Positions 43,362 to 52,792 of a DNA stretch of 64,000 nt are shown in pieces; the first letter of the stretch is position 1, and every line of letters begins with the position of its first letter. The stretch covers positions 62,001 to 126,000 of the forward strand of contig CAIPVV010000021.1 in assembly GCA_903868595.1 (NCBI GenBank), written 5' to 3'. The stretch is from an uncultured Pseudomonadota bacterium. GTDB lineage: Bacteria; Pseudomonadota; Gammaproteobacteria; Steroidobacterales; Steroidobacteraceae. The position numbers were made by a program, and so were the translations under genes. The notes under the pieces are model-generated. The model was not told where the DNA came from. It saw only the letters and a list, made by a program, of their open reading frames with translations, and made no database searches.

Positions 43362-44591
43362 GTGACGGCACGTTTGATTGTAGTGGCGGAGGATCCCCAG
43401 TTCGGACGCTGGCTGCAGCACCGTATCGAGGCCTCGCGCGAGGAGACCTCGGTAGCGGTGACTGACTTTGCCACGATGGCCAAGCAGCGCCCGAGGCCGA
43501 CACGCCGCGATGGCGACCTGCTCATCCCGGTGCTGAGTTTCAAGGCGCGGGAGGCCGACAACTCTCCCGGCATCGATTGGCTTCGCCGGCTTGATATCGG
43601 CCAGCGCATCCTGCCCGTGCTGGTGATCGCCGAGGATGGCAACGAGCTCTCCGCGGTGGAATGCCTGCGGCTGGGCGCGGCGGACTACCTGCCGCGTGCC
43701 TTCATCTCGCCGGAGCGCCTGCTCGCGGCGATCCAGTACTGCCTGCGCAGCCCCGCGGGCTTCACGTCCGCGGTACCGGAGAGCAACGGCAAACCCACCT
43801 CCCCGGGACTGCCGCGCGACCTCATCCCCCGGTACGAACTGCTGCAGAAGCTGGGCGAATCCAGTCGCGCCACCGTATACCTCGCGCACAGCGCCGCGCT
43901 GGGGCGCAAGGTCGCGCTGAAGGTCTCGCGCACGATGGATGAGGAGCCCTCGAACTTTGCGCACGAGTACGCCGCCATCGGGGCGCTCAGCCACCCGGCC
44001 GTTGTCGACATCTACGACTACGGTGTGCATGACGGGCGCGAATTCATCGCGATGGAATACTTTCCCTGCGGCGATCTGCGGGCACGACTGCAGAATCCTA
44101 TCTCCGAGGCCCAAAGCCTGCACTACCTCAAGCGCATCGCCAGTGCGCTGACCGTCGTGCACCAGGCGGGAATCCTGCACCGGGACTTGAAGCCGCCCAA
44201 CATCATGCTGCGCGAGAACGGGCAGATCGTGCTCATCGACTTTGGTCTGGCGAAGGACCTGGTCAACCGTACGCACAGCACAGCCGCGGGCGTGCTGCGC
44301 GGCTCCCCGTATTACATGAGCCCGGAGCAGGCGCAGGGCGTCGAGCTGGATGAGCGCAGCGACCTTTACAGCCTGGGCGTGATCTTCTACGAGATGCTGG
44401 TGGGCAGCCGGCCCTACCTGGGCGCCACCGCTATCGAAGTGCTGCGCCAGCATGTGGATGAGTCGGTTCCGCTGCTGTCGCCGGAACTCTCGCACCACCA
44501 AGCGGTGATCGACGGCCTGATGGCCAAGGCGCCGGAGGACCGCTACCCCAGCGCCCAGGACCTGCTGCGCGCCCTGGCACTCGCGGCGTGA
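43362..44591 (+). CDS. Pseudo-receiver / Ser-Thr protein kinase hybrid
   Basis: A 409-residue cytoplasmic fusion. Residues 4-128 have the receiver fold (VVAEDPQF with acidic pair E10-D11), but the acceptor position in DLLIPVL is not Asp, the switch Thr/Ser is Ala and the conserved Lys is Arg112, so phosphotransfer from a histidine kinase looks lost. Residues 158-409 are a Hanks-type kinase with Lys187 (VALK), Glu202, HRDLKPPN (273-280), DFG (293-295) and SPE (320-322), all needed for catalysis. The glycine loop is degenerate (LGESSRATVYL). No membrane helix or sensor domain follows. The CheA-like kinase gene overlaps its end by four nt. Confidence 0.88.
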   Translation: MTARLIVVAEDPQFGRWLQHRIEASREETSVAVTDFATMAKQRPRPTRRDGDLLIPVLSFKAREADNSPGIDWLRRLDIGQRILPVLVIAEDGNELSAVECLRLGAADYLPRAFISPERLLAAIQYCLRSPAGFTSAVPESNGKPTSPGLPRDLIPRYELLQKLGESSRATVYLAHSAALGRKVALKVSRTMDEEPSNFAHEYAAIGALSHPAVVDIYDYGVHDGREFIAMEYFPCGDLRARLQNPISEAQSLHYLKRIASALTVVHQAGILHRDLKPPNIMLRENGQIVLIDFGLAKDLVNRTHSTAAGVLRGSPYYMSPEQAQGVELDERSDLYSLGVIFYEMLVGSRPYLGATAIEVLRQHVDESVPLLSPELSHHQAVIDGLMAKAPEDRYPSAQDLLRALALAA

Positions 44592-46042
44592 CGATGCGCC
44601 TGCGCACCACCATCCAGGCCTCGCGTTTGCTGGAACGTCTGGAGGAGGCGCTGCTGCTGGTCGGCCCGGACCTCATCGTGCAGGAACTGCTGTCAGAGGC
44701 GGCGCGGGAGCTGGGGCGCGGTCCTCAGGGCGAGCGGGGGATCCTCGGGCGCCCGCTGCGCGAAGTCCTGGCGCCATGGCTAGCCCCACGCGAGCTGGTC
44801 GAGGTGCTGCCGCGCATCCTCTCCGTGCGCGATGCCACGGGCGATGAGGGCATCACGCTGCGCGGCTTGGAGGGCGCGGCCACCGCCGCCATGCGCTCGG
44901 CGGGGCTGACGCGCTACTACGATATTTCCATCCGGCGACTGCTGACCGACGGTGAACTGCGGCTGGTGCTGGGCGTGCGGGACGTCACCGAGCGCCTGCG
45001 CCTGGCGCGGGCCCTGGAGACAGCGCGCGCCGCGCACGAGATGGCGATGGCGGTGCTACGCACCGACCCTACGGTGCTGCGCACCTTCCTGCAGGACGCG
45101 GCCAGCTCGGTGTCGCTGATCCAATCGCTGCTGCACCTGCCTGCGCGCACGCGCGAGGCGTTTCGGGACAAGCTGGGGCGCATCCTGCTGCAGGTGCATG
45201 GCCTGCGGGAGCGCGCCGGGCTGCTGGGCATGGGTCCCATCGCCGTGCAGGCAGCCGGCTTTGAGGCAGCGCTGGAGTCGCTGCGCACTCGCGATGACCT
45301 CACGGGCGATGAGTTCCTGCCCCTGGCGGTTCAGCTGGATGAACTCTGCTCGCTGCTCACCAGCAGCAGCCAGCTGGCCGAGCAGCGCGCAGCGAGCGAC
45401 GCGTTCACCCCGCAGCCGGCGGTCAGCGCCCTGCGGCTACGCGAGGCCGAGCTGGGCTGGCCGGCAGAGTGCAGCAAGCGGCTGCAAGCGCTCGTGCAGC
45501 GCGTCGGCCAGGAAAAAGAGCAGCTGGCGCAGCTGACGCTGCGGGGCATGGAGTCGGTGCCGGAATGCTATCGCCGCAACGTCGACTACCTGCTGCTGCA
45601 GCTGGTACGCAACGCGATCGAGCACGGCATCGAAACGCAGGCCGAGCGGCTTGCCGCGCAGAAGCCCGCGGTAGGCAACATCACGGTGGAGTGCATCAGC
45701 CGGCCGGAACTGGGCGTGGAGATCTCGGTCCGGGACGACGGACGGGGCTTTGACGTGGCGCCGATCGGACGCATCGCCGTGGCCAAGGGCCTGATCAGCG
45801 CCGAGACCCTGCCAACGACCGACCCGCACACACTGCTGGGCCTGATCTTCCGGCCCGCCTTCACCACCGAGGGCGTGGAGGGCCTGGAGGGCAGGGGCCT
45901 GGGAATGGTGTTCCTGCGCGAGCTGATCACGCGCATGGCTGGCCAGGTGAGCGTGGCCACGAAGAGCGGGCGCTACACGCGCTTTCGTGTTCTGCTCCCC
46001 GACGCCTCAGGCCAGCGCTCACCGGGCAGCGCCGTCGCCTAG
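44588..46042 (+). CDS. HPt and CheA-type histidine kinase with PAS-like N-terminus
   Basis: A 484-residue soluble protein. A PAS-like region ends in LVLGVRDVTERLRL (about 126-139). An HPt-like helix pair follows, with a candidate phospho-His204 in LQVHGLRERAGLLGMG. The ATPase domain has the CheA-style boxes LVRNAIEHG (Asn342), DDGRGF (383-388) and GRGLGM (435-440). The dimerisation helix, the P2 domain and the CheW-like domain of true CheA are not evident, and no receiver is fused. The GTG start overlaps the Ser/Thr kinase stop (GTGA), so both kinases are translated together. Its phospho-acceptor partner is not encoded here except possibly the small receiver-like protein. Confidence 0.8.
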   Translation: MTMRLRTTIQASRLLERLEEALLLVGPDLIVQELLSEAARELGRGPQGERGILGRPLREVLAPWLAPRELVEVLPRILSVRDATGDEGITLRGLEGAATAAMRSAGLTRYYDISIRRLLTDGELRLVLGVRDVTERLRLARALETARAAHEMAMAVLRTDPTVLRTFLQDAASSVSLIQSLLHLPARTREAFRDKLGRILLQVHGLRERAGLLGMGPIAVQAAGFEAALESLRTRDDLTGDEFLPLAVQLDELCSLLTSSSQLAEQRAASDAFTPQPAVSALRLREAELGWPAECSKRLQALVQRVGQEKEQLAQLTLRGMESVPECYRRNVDYLLLQLVRNAIEHGIETQAERLAAQKPAVGNITVECISRPELGVEISVRDDGRGFDVAPIGRIAVAKGLISAETLPTTDPHTLLGLIFRPAFTTEGVEGLEGRGLGMVFLRELITRMAGQVSVATKSGRYTRFRVLLPDASGQRSPGSAVA

Positions 46043-46068
46043 CCCGCGCCGGAAGGGCGCCGCGCGTC

Positions 46069-47115
46069 CTACGCCTTGAGCGTATAGAAGCGCAGCCGGC
46101 CGTCGGCCTGCGCCACCGCCAGCTGTCGCCCGTCGCGCGACCAGCACAGCTGGCTCACCGGCCCATCCAGCACCTGCACATCCAGCGGCATGTCGTTCAC
46201 GCCACCGCGTGCGGCCGGACCCGGGCGCCACAACACGACACGCCGGTCCCGGCCACCGGAGGCCAGGTACGGGCCTTCGGGCTGGAAGGCCAGGCACTCC
46301 ACGCGGTCACCGTGGGAGTTGAGCTCCAGCGGCTCGGTGCCCTCCGGGCCCTTGCCGCTGAAGTCCCAGACGATCACCACCTTGCCTCCGGTCGCGGCGG
46401 TCGCCAGGTAGCGGCTGTTGGCGCTCCAGGAAGTCAGGGAGACCTTGCCGTCGTAGCCGCTCATCCGCGACTTCTTCTGCGCGATGAGGTTGCGGAACAT
46501 GACCTGCCCGTCCTGCAGCCCATTGGCGGCCACGCGCCCGTCGGGACTGAGGGAGAGCGTCAGCGGCGCACCGTCCAGGGAGAACTTGGTGATCGAGCTC
46601 TCCGGCGCCAGCCGGTCGACGAACAGCGCGCCATTGCCGCAGCACAGGATCTCGCTGCTGTTGCGCCAGGCCAGCTGGGTGAGGTTGCACTCGTGCGGAC
46701 CCAGCTCCTCGCCCGGCACGCCGTCCAGGCCCAGCACCTGCACCGACTTGCCCAGCGCGAAGGCCAGCCGCTTGCCGCGCGGCTCGAAGGCCAGTCCCAA
46801 CGGCCATTTCAGCCCCCGGTGCAGCACCGTGCCGTCGGTCGACTGCGCGGCCAGCGCGTCCCACAGGCGCACGCTGCCGTCCTGGCCTGCCGTGGCCAGG
46901 AGCTTGCCACCCGGCTGCCAGGCCACGGACAGCAGCCCCGGCTCCTGCAGGCCCAGCAGCTGCACCTGGGCGTCCTCGCGGCCCACGCGATGCAGGTGGC
47001 CCTCGCCACCGGCCACCACGAGGTGACGGGCGTCGGGGGACCACGCAAGGTCTACGGGATAGTCATCCAGCAGGACCTGTGCTCCGGCCTGGAGCTGCGC
47101 AGCGGGCCGGTTCAA
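46069..47115 (-). CDS. WD40-repeat protein linked to COG0523 GTPase
   Basis: Predicted beta-propeller of 348 residues with about seven repeats. The clearest are [23 protein letters not shown], shown in part as [14 protein letters not shown], and [14 protein letters not shown]; weaker ones lie at both ends. There is no signal peptide, so it is likely cytoplasmic and acts as a protein-interaction scaffold. The TTG start sits in the stop of the upstream GTPase gene (TTGA overlap), implying coupling and a shared process. Pairing of WD40 proteins with COG0523 GTPases is seen in zinc-limitation gene sets of other Proteobacteria; here zinc is inferred. Confidence 0.82.
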   Translation of the reverse strand: MNRPAAQLQAGAQVLLDDYPVDLAWSPDARHLVVAGGEGHLHRVGREDAQVQLLGLQEPGLLSVAWQPGGKLLATAGQDGSVRLWDALAAQSTDGTVLHRGLKWPLGLAFEPRGKRLAFALGKSVQVLGLDGVPGEELGPHECNLTQLAWRNSSEILCCGNGALFVDRLAPESSITKFSLDGAPLTLSLSPDGRVAANGLQDGQVMFRNLIAQKKSRMSGYDGKVSLTSWSANSRYLATAATGGKVVIVWDFSGKGPEGTEPLELNSHGDRVECLAFQPEGPYLASGGRDRRVVLWRPGPAARGGVNDMPLDVQVLDGPVSQLCWSRDGRQLAVAQADGRLRFYTLKA

Positions 47116-48554
47116 GCGATGCAGGAGGCGAAGCCCGCCTCCAGTTCATTGCGATCGAGCTTGCGGCCGATGAACACAAGGTTGTTCACGCGCTCGGCGT
47201 CGCCCCACGGGCGGTCCGGCCGACCATCGAACATCATGTGCACGCCGTGGAAGACGTAGCGGCGCTTCTCGCCGCGGATATTGAGAACGCCCTTCATGCG
47301 CAGGATGTCCTCGCCGCGGCTCTGGAGCAGGTAGGAGAGCCAGTCGTTGACCTTGCGCGCATCCAGCGGCCGCGGGTCGCTGATGCCGATGGAGCTGACT
47401 TCCTGGTCATGGTGATGCGAGGCGAACGCGCGCTGCGCCAGCGGCGCGGTCGCCAGGCTCAGGCCGAATTCCTCCGGTGCGTGCTCGCAAAACAGCACAT
47501 AGGCGCCGGCCTGCGCGATGTCGATACAGTACTGGCCCCCCAGGCACTGCATTTCCAGCGCATGCGGGAAATCGCCGGGCTTGAGGTGCCCGCCACTCTC
47601 CACGTGCTGGCTCTCCTGCGCGAAGACCCGCACGGCCGGCTCGACCTGCGCATCCAGCGCTGCGCGCGTGGCCGCCGGCAGCGGCAGCAGCGCGACCTTC
47701 AGGTCCGCATGCGTGTGCCCGTGGTGCGCATCAGGGCCGTGTTCCTCGTGCGCGGCGGCCGCGTGATCGTGCGCCTCGTGGCCGTGCCCGGCTCCGTGGT
47801 CGTCATGATCATGGTCATGGTCATGATCGTGCCCACCGGTGGCCTTGAGGATGTGCCGCCCGGCAGGCAACTCATAGGCGCCGGCCCATTCGAACGGGTA
47901 CTGCGGCTCCAGGAAGCTCTTGTCCGTCGCCAGCGCCCGGTCCAGGTCGAACGCGCCGATGCCCAGCACCGCATCGATCGGCAACTGGGCGTTGAGGGTG
48001 CGGTGGATCTGCGCGGTGCCGTTGATCGCGCGGATGCTGCGCTCGATGCGCGCCAGGTCCGCTTCCTCCACCAGGTCGGTCTTGTTCAGGAGCACGACGT
48101 CAGCGAAGCCCACCTGGATCGCGGGCTCCTTCATCGTCTTCAGGTGCTGTTCGAAGTGACGCGCATCCACCAGCGTCACGATGGCGTCGATGACGAACTG
48201 CGCCTTGAGATCGTCGTCGAGGAAGAAAGTCTGCGCGACCGGACCGGGGTCGGCCATACCGGTGGTCTCGATCAGCACGTAGTCAAAGCGCTCACGACGC
48301 TTGAGCAACTGGCCCAGCACGCGGATCAGGTCCCCGCGCACCGTGCAGCAGATGCAGCCGTTACTGGTCTCGAAGATCTCCTCCTCCGCACCGATCACCA
48401 GCTGGTGGTCCACGCCCACCTCGCCGAATTCATTCTCGATGACGGCAATGCGCTTGCCGTGGTTCTCCGAGAGGATGCGGTTCAGGAGCGTCGTCTTGCC
48501 GGCGCCCAGGAAGCCGGTGAGCACGGTCACCGGAATGCGTTTCACGTCAGTCAT
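47112..48554 (-). CDS. COG0523 (CobW/YjiA-type) metallochaperone GTPase
   Basis: G3E GTPase of 480 residues expected to deliver a metal, probably zinc, to client enzymes. Walker A is GFLGAGKTT (14-22), the conserved metal motif is CICC (Cys67, Cys69, Cys70), and LVDARH and LNKTDL guanine-recognition elements follow. A histidine-rich insert (about residues 235-290, HDHDHDHDH and similar) links to a C-terminal CobW_C domain. The family includes cobalt and nitrile-hydratase chaperones, but the His-rich insert and the WD40 partner favour zinc. No Zur box could be recognised upstream. Confidence 0.92.
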   Translation of the reverse strand: MTDVKRIPVTVLTGFLGAGKTTLLNRILSENHGKRIAVIENEFGEVGVDHQLVIGAEEEIFETSNGCICCTVRGDLIRVLGQLLKRRERFDYVLIETTGMADPGPVAQTFFLDDDLKAQFVIDAIVTLVDARHFEQHLKTMKEPAIQVGFADVVLLNKTDLVEEADLARIERSIRAINGTAQIHRTLNAQLPIDAVLGIGAFDLDRALATDKSFLEPQYPFEWAGAYELPAGRHILKATGGHDHDHDHDHDDHGAGHGHEAHDHAAAAHEEHGPDAHHGHTHADLKVALLPLPAATRAALDAQVEPAVRVFAQESQHVESGGHLKPGDFPHALEMQCLGGQYCIDIAQAGAYVLFCEHAPEEFGLSLATAPLAQRAFASHHHDQEVSSIGISDPRPLDARKVNDWLSYLLQSRGEDILRMKGVLNIRGEKRRYVFHGVHMMFDGRPDRPWGDAERVNNLVFIGRKLDRNELEAGFASCIA

Positions 48555-48556
48555 GC

Positions 48557-48733
48557 TTACGTCTCGTCAGCGCGGGGGGTCCCACGCGTTTTAAGTAACA
48601 GGGCCCGCACCGGCCCGAGGGCCAGTAGCCGCGGTAGCGCCCACAGCACGGCGCGCCGGGGCCAGGGGGCTGGCCGGGGCGGAACAGCTGCGAAGAATAC
48701 GGCTTCCAGAGACTGGTGGCGTGGGGCGGTCAT
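48557..48733 (-). CDS. Candidate small protein upstream of COG0523 gene
   Basis: A 58-residue frame with good codon bias whose TAA stop lies two bases before the GTPase ATG. The product is basic and hydrophobic, with [23 protein letters not shown] as a possible amphipathic or membrane-associated helix (given here in part: [15 protein letters not shown]). TATCCT lies about ten bases before its ATG and could be a -10 of a leaderless transcript. I do not know a family for it. The tight junction suggests a leader peptide or small partner of the metallochaperone operon. Confidence 0.4.
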   Translation of the reverse strand: MTAPRHQSLEAVFFAAVPPRPAPWPRRAVLWALPRLLALGPVRALLLKTRGTPRADET

Positions 48734-48772
48734 GGGAGGCCAAGGATACCGGATAGGACCCGCCGGGACGCC

Positions 48773-49195
48773 TCAGGGCACGGACCCGTTACCGCTCTCG
48801 GCGATGTGGGGGGCCTCCCCGGCCCCGCTGGGCACCTCCAGTGCCGGCGAGAAGCGCAGCAGGGCGTCGCCGCCGACGAGGCCGAACCGATCGTTCAGGT
48901 CCTTAAAGTGGTCGATGTCCAGGAACCGCACGGCAAGCGGCCGGCCGGATCGCCAGCTACTGCGGAGGCTCCTCGCTGGATTCGGCCACGTGGCGCGCTT
49001 ACACCAACTCCCCGACCAGCCGGGCCACGCGCCACCCCATCAGCAGCAGCGCCAACGCGCCCTGCGCCGGCAGCGCCGCCGGGGACAGCAGCCGCTGCAC
49101 CGGTGTATCGGCCAGCCGCACCACCAGGACGCAGCCCCTCCCCACGATCAGCAGCGACGTCAGGGCCGGCGTAGCGAGGACTTTTCGCCCGTGCG
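48773..49195 (-). pseudogene. Decayed diguanylate cyclase (GGDEF) fragment
   Basis: On the minus strand one frame reads GRPLAVRFLDIDHFKDLNDRF and then GLVGGDALLRF, unmistakably the substrate-binding half of a GGDEF domain, but it stops at 48773 before the GGDEF active site. Upstream, in another frame, a hydrophobic stretch (ALPAQGALALLLMGW) could be the old membrane anchor, ended by a TAA at 48999-49001. No start codon with a ribosome-binding site joins these parts. I read this as a truncated, frameshifted relic without cyclase activity. Nothing else of note is seen in 48734-49234. Confidence 0.6.
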
Positions 49196-49234
49196 TTCCC
49201 GGCTTGCGTGGGATCGGCAACCTGGCGGAATCGG

Positions 49235-49879
49235 CTATTTCGGGCGTGCAGGCGCCTTGCCGGCCGTATCCATCTCCCAGACGTAAAGCGGGCTGTCCAG
49301 GCGCAGCCAGAAGCCGGCCCCCATGTGGCGGAAGTCCCGCGCCAGCTGCCGCCGGTACCAGGAGCCCGGCCGCAGCATGACGGCCGGGTCGGTCCGCGAC
49401 TGGTCGCAGTTCTCTTCCCAGTCCTCCTTGGTCAGCGCCCCGAAATACAGCACGCCGCGGCAGACCCGCGCGAGGTTGTCGAAGGCCCGCTGGGCCTCGG
49501 CGGGCTTCAGGTACTGCATCACGTCGTAGCAGATCACGACGTCGAACTTCTCCCGCGACTGCAGGTCCTGGATGCCGCCGTGGCGCCAGCCGTAGCGCTT
49601 GCACAGGTACTCGCTGACCTCCAGCCCCACGTACTCGGCCTTCGGCCAGGCCCGCCTCAGGGGGGCCCGCAGCAGACCCACGCCGCAGCCGGCGTCCAGG
49701 ATGCGGCTCACCGGCTGGCCGATATGGTCCACGAACCCGGCGATCAGGCGACCGCGGGCATTCATTTCCGCCCGGCTGGTTACCGCAGTGCGGGAATTGA
49801 AGTAAAAACGCTGGTAGTAGTCCCGGTCGAAACGCTCTTTTTCAGCCACGATCCCATTCCGTCCAATTGTGGGTAACAT
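49235..49879 (-). CDS. Class I SAM-dependent methyltransferase
   Basis: A 214-residue methyltransferase. The SAM-binding motif I is [15 protein letters not shown] (about 60-74), the acidic motif after strand 2 is [10 protein letters not shown], and [13 protein letters not shown] is motif IV. The N-terminus [19 protein letters not shown] is shared with uncharacterised methyltransferases; the substrate is unknown. A GTG ten codons in (49849) has a better upstream GGAATGG and would free the rimO promoter, so the true start is uncertain. Divergent from rimO. Confidence 0.83.
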   Translation of the reverse strand: MLPTIGRNGIVAEKERFDRDYYQRFYFNSRTAVTSRAEMNARGRLIAGFVDHIGQPVSRILDAGCGVGLLRAPLRRAWPKAEYVGLEVSEYLCKRYGWRHGGIQDLQSREKFDVVICYDVMQYLKPAEAQRAFDNLARVCRGVLYFGALTKEDWEENCDQSRTDPAVMLRPGSWYRRQLARDFRHMGAGFWLRLDSPLYVWEMDTAGKAPARPK

Positions 49880-49906
49880 TGCCGCCCGCCAAATCCGGTA
49901 GGCCCC

Positions 49907-51235
49907 ATGTCAGTCAAAACACCTCGCGTCGGATTCGTCAGCCTGGGCTGCCCCAAGGCACTGGTCGACTCCGAACGCATCCTCACGCAGCTGCGTATCC
50001 GCGGCTACGAAATCGCGCCGAGCTATGACTCGGCTGACCTGGTGGTCGTCAACACCTGCGGCTTCATCGATTCGGCGATCGATGAGTCCCTCGATGCCAT
50101 CGGCGAGGCGCTCGACGCCAACGGCCGTGTCATCGTGACCGGCTGCCTGGGCGCCAATCCCGAGCGCATCCGCGAACGCCATCCGCGCGTGCTGGGTGTC
50201 ACCGGTCCGCATGCGACCGAGCAGGTCGTGCGCTCCGTGGAGCAGCACCTGCCGCGGCCCCACGATCCCTACCTGGATCTGGTACCCGCACAGGGCATTC
50301 GCCTGACGCCGCGTCACTACGCCTACCTGAAGATTTCCGAAGGCTGCAACAACAAGTGCAGCTTCTGCATCATCCCGTCGCTACGCGGCCGGCTCGACTC
50401 CCGACCCATCGATGACGTGATGGGCGAAGCCGAGCGGCTGGTGGCCTCCGGTGTGCGCGAGCTGCTCGTTATTTCGCAGGATACCAGCGCCTACGGCGTG
50501 GATCTGCGTTATCGCAAGGGCAGCTTCCGGGGCGTGGAGTACGAAACGCGGTTCCTGGACCTGGCGCGCGCACTGGGCACCCTGGGCGTCTGGGTGCGCA
50601 TGCACTACGTATACCCCTACCCGCACGTGGACGACGTGATGCCGCTGATGGCCGAGGGCAAGATCCTGCCCTACCTGGACATCCCCTTCCAGCACGCGAG
50701 CCCCAGCGTGCTGAAGCGCATGAAGCGCCCCGCGCATGCCGAGGACACGCTGGAGCGCATCCACGCCTGGCGCCGGCAGGTGCCGGGCCTCACCCTGCGC
50801 TCCAGCTTCATCGTCGGCTTCCCCGGGGAGACGCAGGAGGAGTTCGAGGAACTGCTGGAGTGGCTTGAGGAGGCGCAGCTAGACCGCGTCGGCTGCTTCA
50901 AGTACTCCCCGGTGGAGGGCGCCACCGCCAATGCCATCGCCGGTGCCGTGCCCGCCGCGGTCATGGAGGAGCGCTACGAGGCGTTCATGGAGCGCGCCAT
51001 GCAGATCAGCGAGGAACGGCTGGCCGGCCAGGTGGGCCAGACGCTTCAGGTCCTGGTGGATCGCGTCGACGGCGACACTGCCGTCGCGCGCACCGCGGGC
51101 GACGCGCCGGAGATCGATGGCGTGGTGAACGTGCAGAACGCCAAGGGCCTGCGCCCCGGCGAGTTCGCCCAAGTCACCGTCACGATGGCCGGTACCTATG
51201 ACCTGCAGGCCGTACCGGCGACGCATAAGGCCTGA
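49907..51235 (+). CDS. rimO: Ribosomal protein uS12 methylthiotransferase
   Basis: Radical-SAM enzyme that adds a methylthio group to Asp89 of ribosomal protein S12. It has 442 residues. The N-terminal [4Fe-4S] domain has Cys15, Cys51 and Cys80, and the radical-SAM motif is Cys147, Cys151, Cys154 in [10 protein letters not shown]. The C-terminal TRAM domain is near 375-440. The start [21 protein letters not shown] is typical of RimO and separates it from MiaB. TAACAT near 49874-49879 is a possible -10 box. Confidence 0.97.
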   Translation: MSVKTPRVGFVSLGCPKALVDSERILTQLRIRGYEIAPSYDSADLVVVNTCGFIDSAIDESLDAIGEALDANGRVIVTGCLGANPERIRERHPRVLGVTGPHATEQVVRSVEQHLPRPHDPYLDLVPAQGIRLTPRHYAYLKISEGCNNKCSFCIIPSLRGRLDSRPIDDVMGEAERLVASGVRELLVISQDTSAYGVDLRYRKGSFRGVEYETRFLDLARALGTLGVWVRMHYVYPYPHVDDVMPLMAEGKILPYLDIPFQHASPSVLKRMKRPAHAEDTLERIHAWRRQVPGLTLRSSFIVGFPGETQEEFEELLEWLEEAQLDRVGCFKYSPVEGATANAIAGAVPAAVMEERYEAFMERAMQISEERLAGQVGQTLQVLVDRVDGDTAVARTAGDAPEIDGVVNVQNAKGLRPGEFAQVTVTMAGTYDLQAVPATHKA

Positions 51236-51238
51236 TGC

Positions 51239-52489
51239 CTACTTCATCAGCGCCTGCATGACTGCCGTTTCGAAATCCGCCGTGCGCTGCATACCCGGCG
51301 TCTGGACCATCAGGATCGCGATCAGCTTCTTCTCGGGGTCGACCCAGAAATGCGTGCCGTAGGCGCCGCTCCAGCCGTAGCTGCCCTTTGTGAGTAGCGT
51401 GTGGCGTGCGGCAGGGTCGGTTACCGTGCGCACGCCCAGGCCATAGCCCTCGCCGGGCTGCCGACCGGGAAGCGTCTCCGGAATCACGCGCGCACCCAGG
51501 AGCGCCACGCTTGCGGGGCTGAGTATCCGCACGCCGTTCAGCTCGCCGCCATTAGCGAGCATCATCGCAAAGCGCGCGTAGGACTCCGCGGTACTCATAA
51601 GGCCACCGGCGCCGGAATCCAGAACCGGCGTGGAGAGCATCCGCGTCTCCGCCGCCGGCGCGATGCCCTTCTCCGTCATCGTGTAGTTGGTGACCAGGCG
51701 CGCGCGCTGCGCATCGGTAGGCCAGAAGAACGTGTCCCTCATGCCGAGCGGCCCGAACAGACGTGCCTTGAGGAAATCCCCATAGCGCTGGCCGGAGGCA
51801 ATCTCTACGATCCGGCTCAGCAGGTCAAAGCCCGCCAGGCCACTGTAGGCCCAGCGCGTCCCGGGCTGGAACTCCAGCGGAACGCTGGCGAGCTCCTCGG
51901 TTGCCCGGACGCCCAGCTCCGGGCGCTTCTCCATGATGTCGCGCGCCGCGGCAGTGCTGATGGGTCCGGACACCAAACCACCGGTGTGCGTCAGCACATC
52001 AAGCACCGTGAGGGGTCGATCCACGGGCACCGTGTAGTAGGGGCTCGTGCCCGGTTGCGAGCCAGGCGGGAGACTGCGCGGCACGGCGACTTTGACGTCC
52101 CTGTAGGCGGGAATGAATTGGCTGATCGGATCCTCCAAGCGGATCTTGCCCTCCTCCACCAGCATCAGCACCGCCGTGGCGGTGATCGGCTTGGACATCG
52201 AGGCAATGCGGAAAATGCTGTCCTTCTGCATGGGCGCACGGCTGGCCAGATCGCTCATGCCCTGCGCCTGCAGGTGCACGATTCGGCCGTCGCGGGCAAC
52301 CAGCGTGACCGCCCCGGAGATTTCCCCCGCCACCATCGCGCGATCCACGAACTGGTTGATGCGGACCAGGCGTTCGGCAGAGAGGCCAGCCTGCGCGGCG
52401 GACACGACCTGGGCGGTGCTTGCCCGTGGCAGGCCGCCCAACACGAGCAGCGCCACGGCGGCGGAAAGGGCGTGACGCAGGATCTTCAT
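51239..52489 (-). CDS. Exported serine hydrolase (class C beta-lactamase / EstB family)
   Basis: A 416-residue secreted protein with a signal peptide ending near LPRASTA (about 20-26). The catalytic Ser-x-x-Lys is S97-M-S-K100, the Tyr motif is YSG (215-217), and HTGGLVSG is family typical. Members hydrolyse esters or act as D-aminopeptidases, and true beta-lactamase activity is rare. The start has GAGGGGA upstream, while the longer frame upstream is a shadow. It converges with rimO with only three bases between. Confidence 0.9.
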   Translation of the reverse strand: MKILRHALSAAVALLVLGGLPRASTAQVVSAAQAGLSAERLVRINQFVDRAMVAGEISGAVTLVARDGRIVHLQAQGMSDLASRAPMQKDSIFRIASMSKPITATAVLMLVEEGKIRLEDPISQFIPAYRDVKVAVPRSLPPGSQPGTSPYYTVPVDRPLTVLDVLTHTGGLVSGPISTAAARDIMEKRPELGVRATEELASVPLEFQPGTRWAYSGLAGFDLLSRIVEIASGQRYGDFLKARLFGPLGMRDTFFWPTDAQRARLVTNYTMTEKGIAPAAETRMLSTPVLDSGAGGLMSTAESYARFAMMLANGGELNGVRILSPASVALLGARVIPETLPGRQPGEGYGLGVRTVTDPAARHTLLTKGSYGWSGAYGTHFWVDPEKKLIAILMVQTPGMQRTADFETAVMQALMK

Positions 52490-52529
52490 GGTGTCCCCTC
52501 GGTTGTTATTTTTTCGGCAACGGGATGGC

Positions 52530-52580
52530 TCGAGGCCCTTTTTAACCGGCCGGTCTGTCGACACAAGTGTTATCGGTAAC
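52530..52580 (-). promoter_or_regulatory. Candidate promoter with ACCGGCCGGT operator
   Basis: Upstream of the serine hydrolase, the 10-bp palindrome ACCGGCCGGT (52545-52554) lies between a TTGTGT-like -35 and a TAAAAA-like -10 on the minus strand, 16 bp apart. The palindrome has the look of a TetR-family half-site pair, but no TetR gene is nearby and the promoter match is modest. Confidence 0.3.
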
Positions 52581-52597
52581 CTAAAACGCTTCAGGGG

Positions 52598-52792
52598 TTG
52601 AGCGCAACCCGTGCCCGCGCGAACGGGGAATTCTGCCAGGCCGTGGACCTGAGGCTTGCCGGCACGATCGATGTCACGGGCATCCTGTCGGGCACTTACC
52701 GCCCCTCGCAGGCCGCGGCCGCCCTGCAACAGCCAGGCGATCGTTCCAAGGTCGTCAAACTGCACCGGGCTACCAAGGAGCGATTTATGTGA
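52598..52792 (+). pseudogene. C-terminal remnant of an MDR-type dehydrogenase
   Basis: The frame reads VDLRLAGTIDVTGILSGTY followed by QAAAALQQPGDRSKVVKLH, the pattern of the last 45-50 residues of medium-chain (zinc/quinone) dehydrogenases (G-x-IDV-x(3)-ILS, QAAxAL, KVV). Everything N-terminal is missing and there is no convincing start. It overlaps the start of the following chimeric remnant. I call it a gene tail; the match is short, so confidence is limited. Confidence 0.4.

Noticed and set aside
47730-47850. Repeating ATGATCATGGTC-like tract
   Set aside because: It encodes the His/Asp-rich insert of the COG0523 GTPase; low complexity at the protein level, not a DNA repeat element.
48734-48772. 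Zur box upstream of the COG0523 operon
   Set aside because: No sequence near the operon resembles the known GAAATGTTATA-type inverted repeat closely enough.
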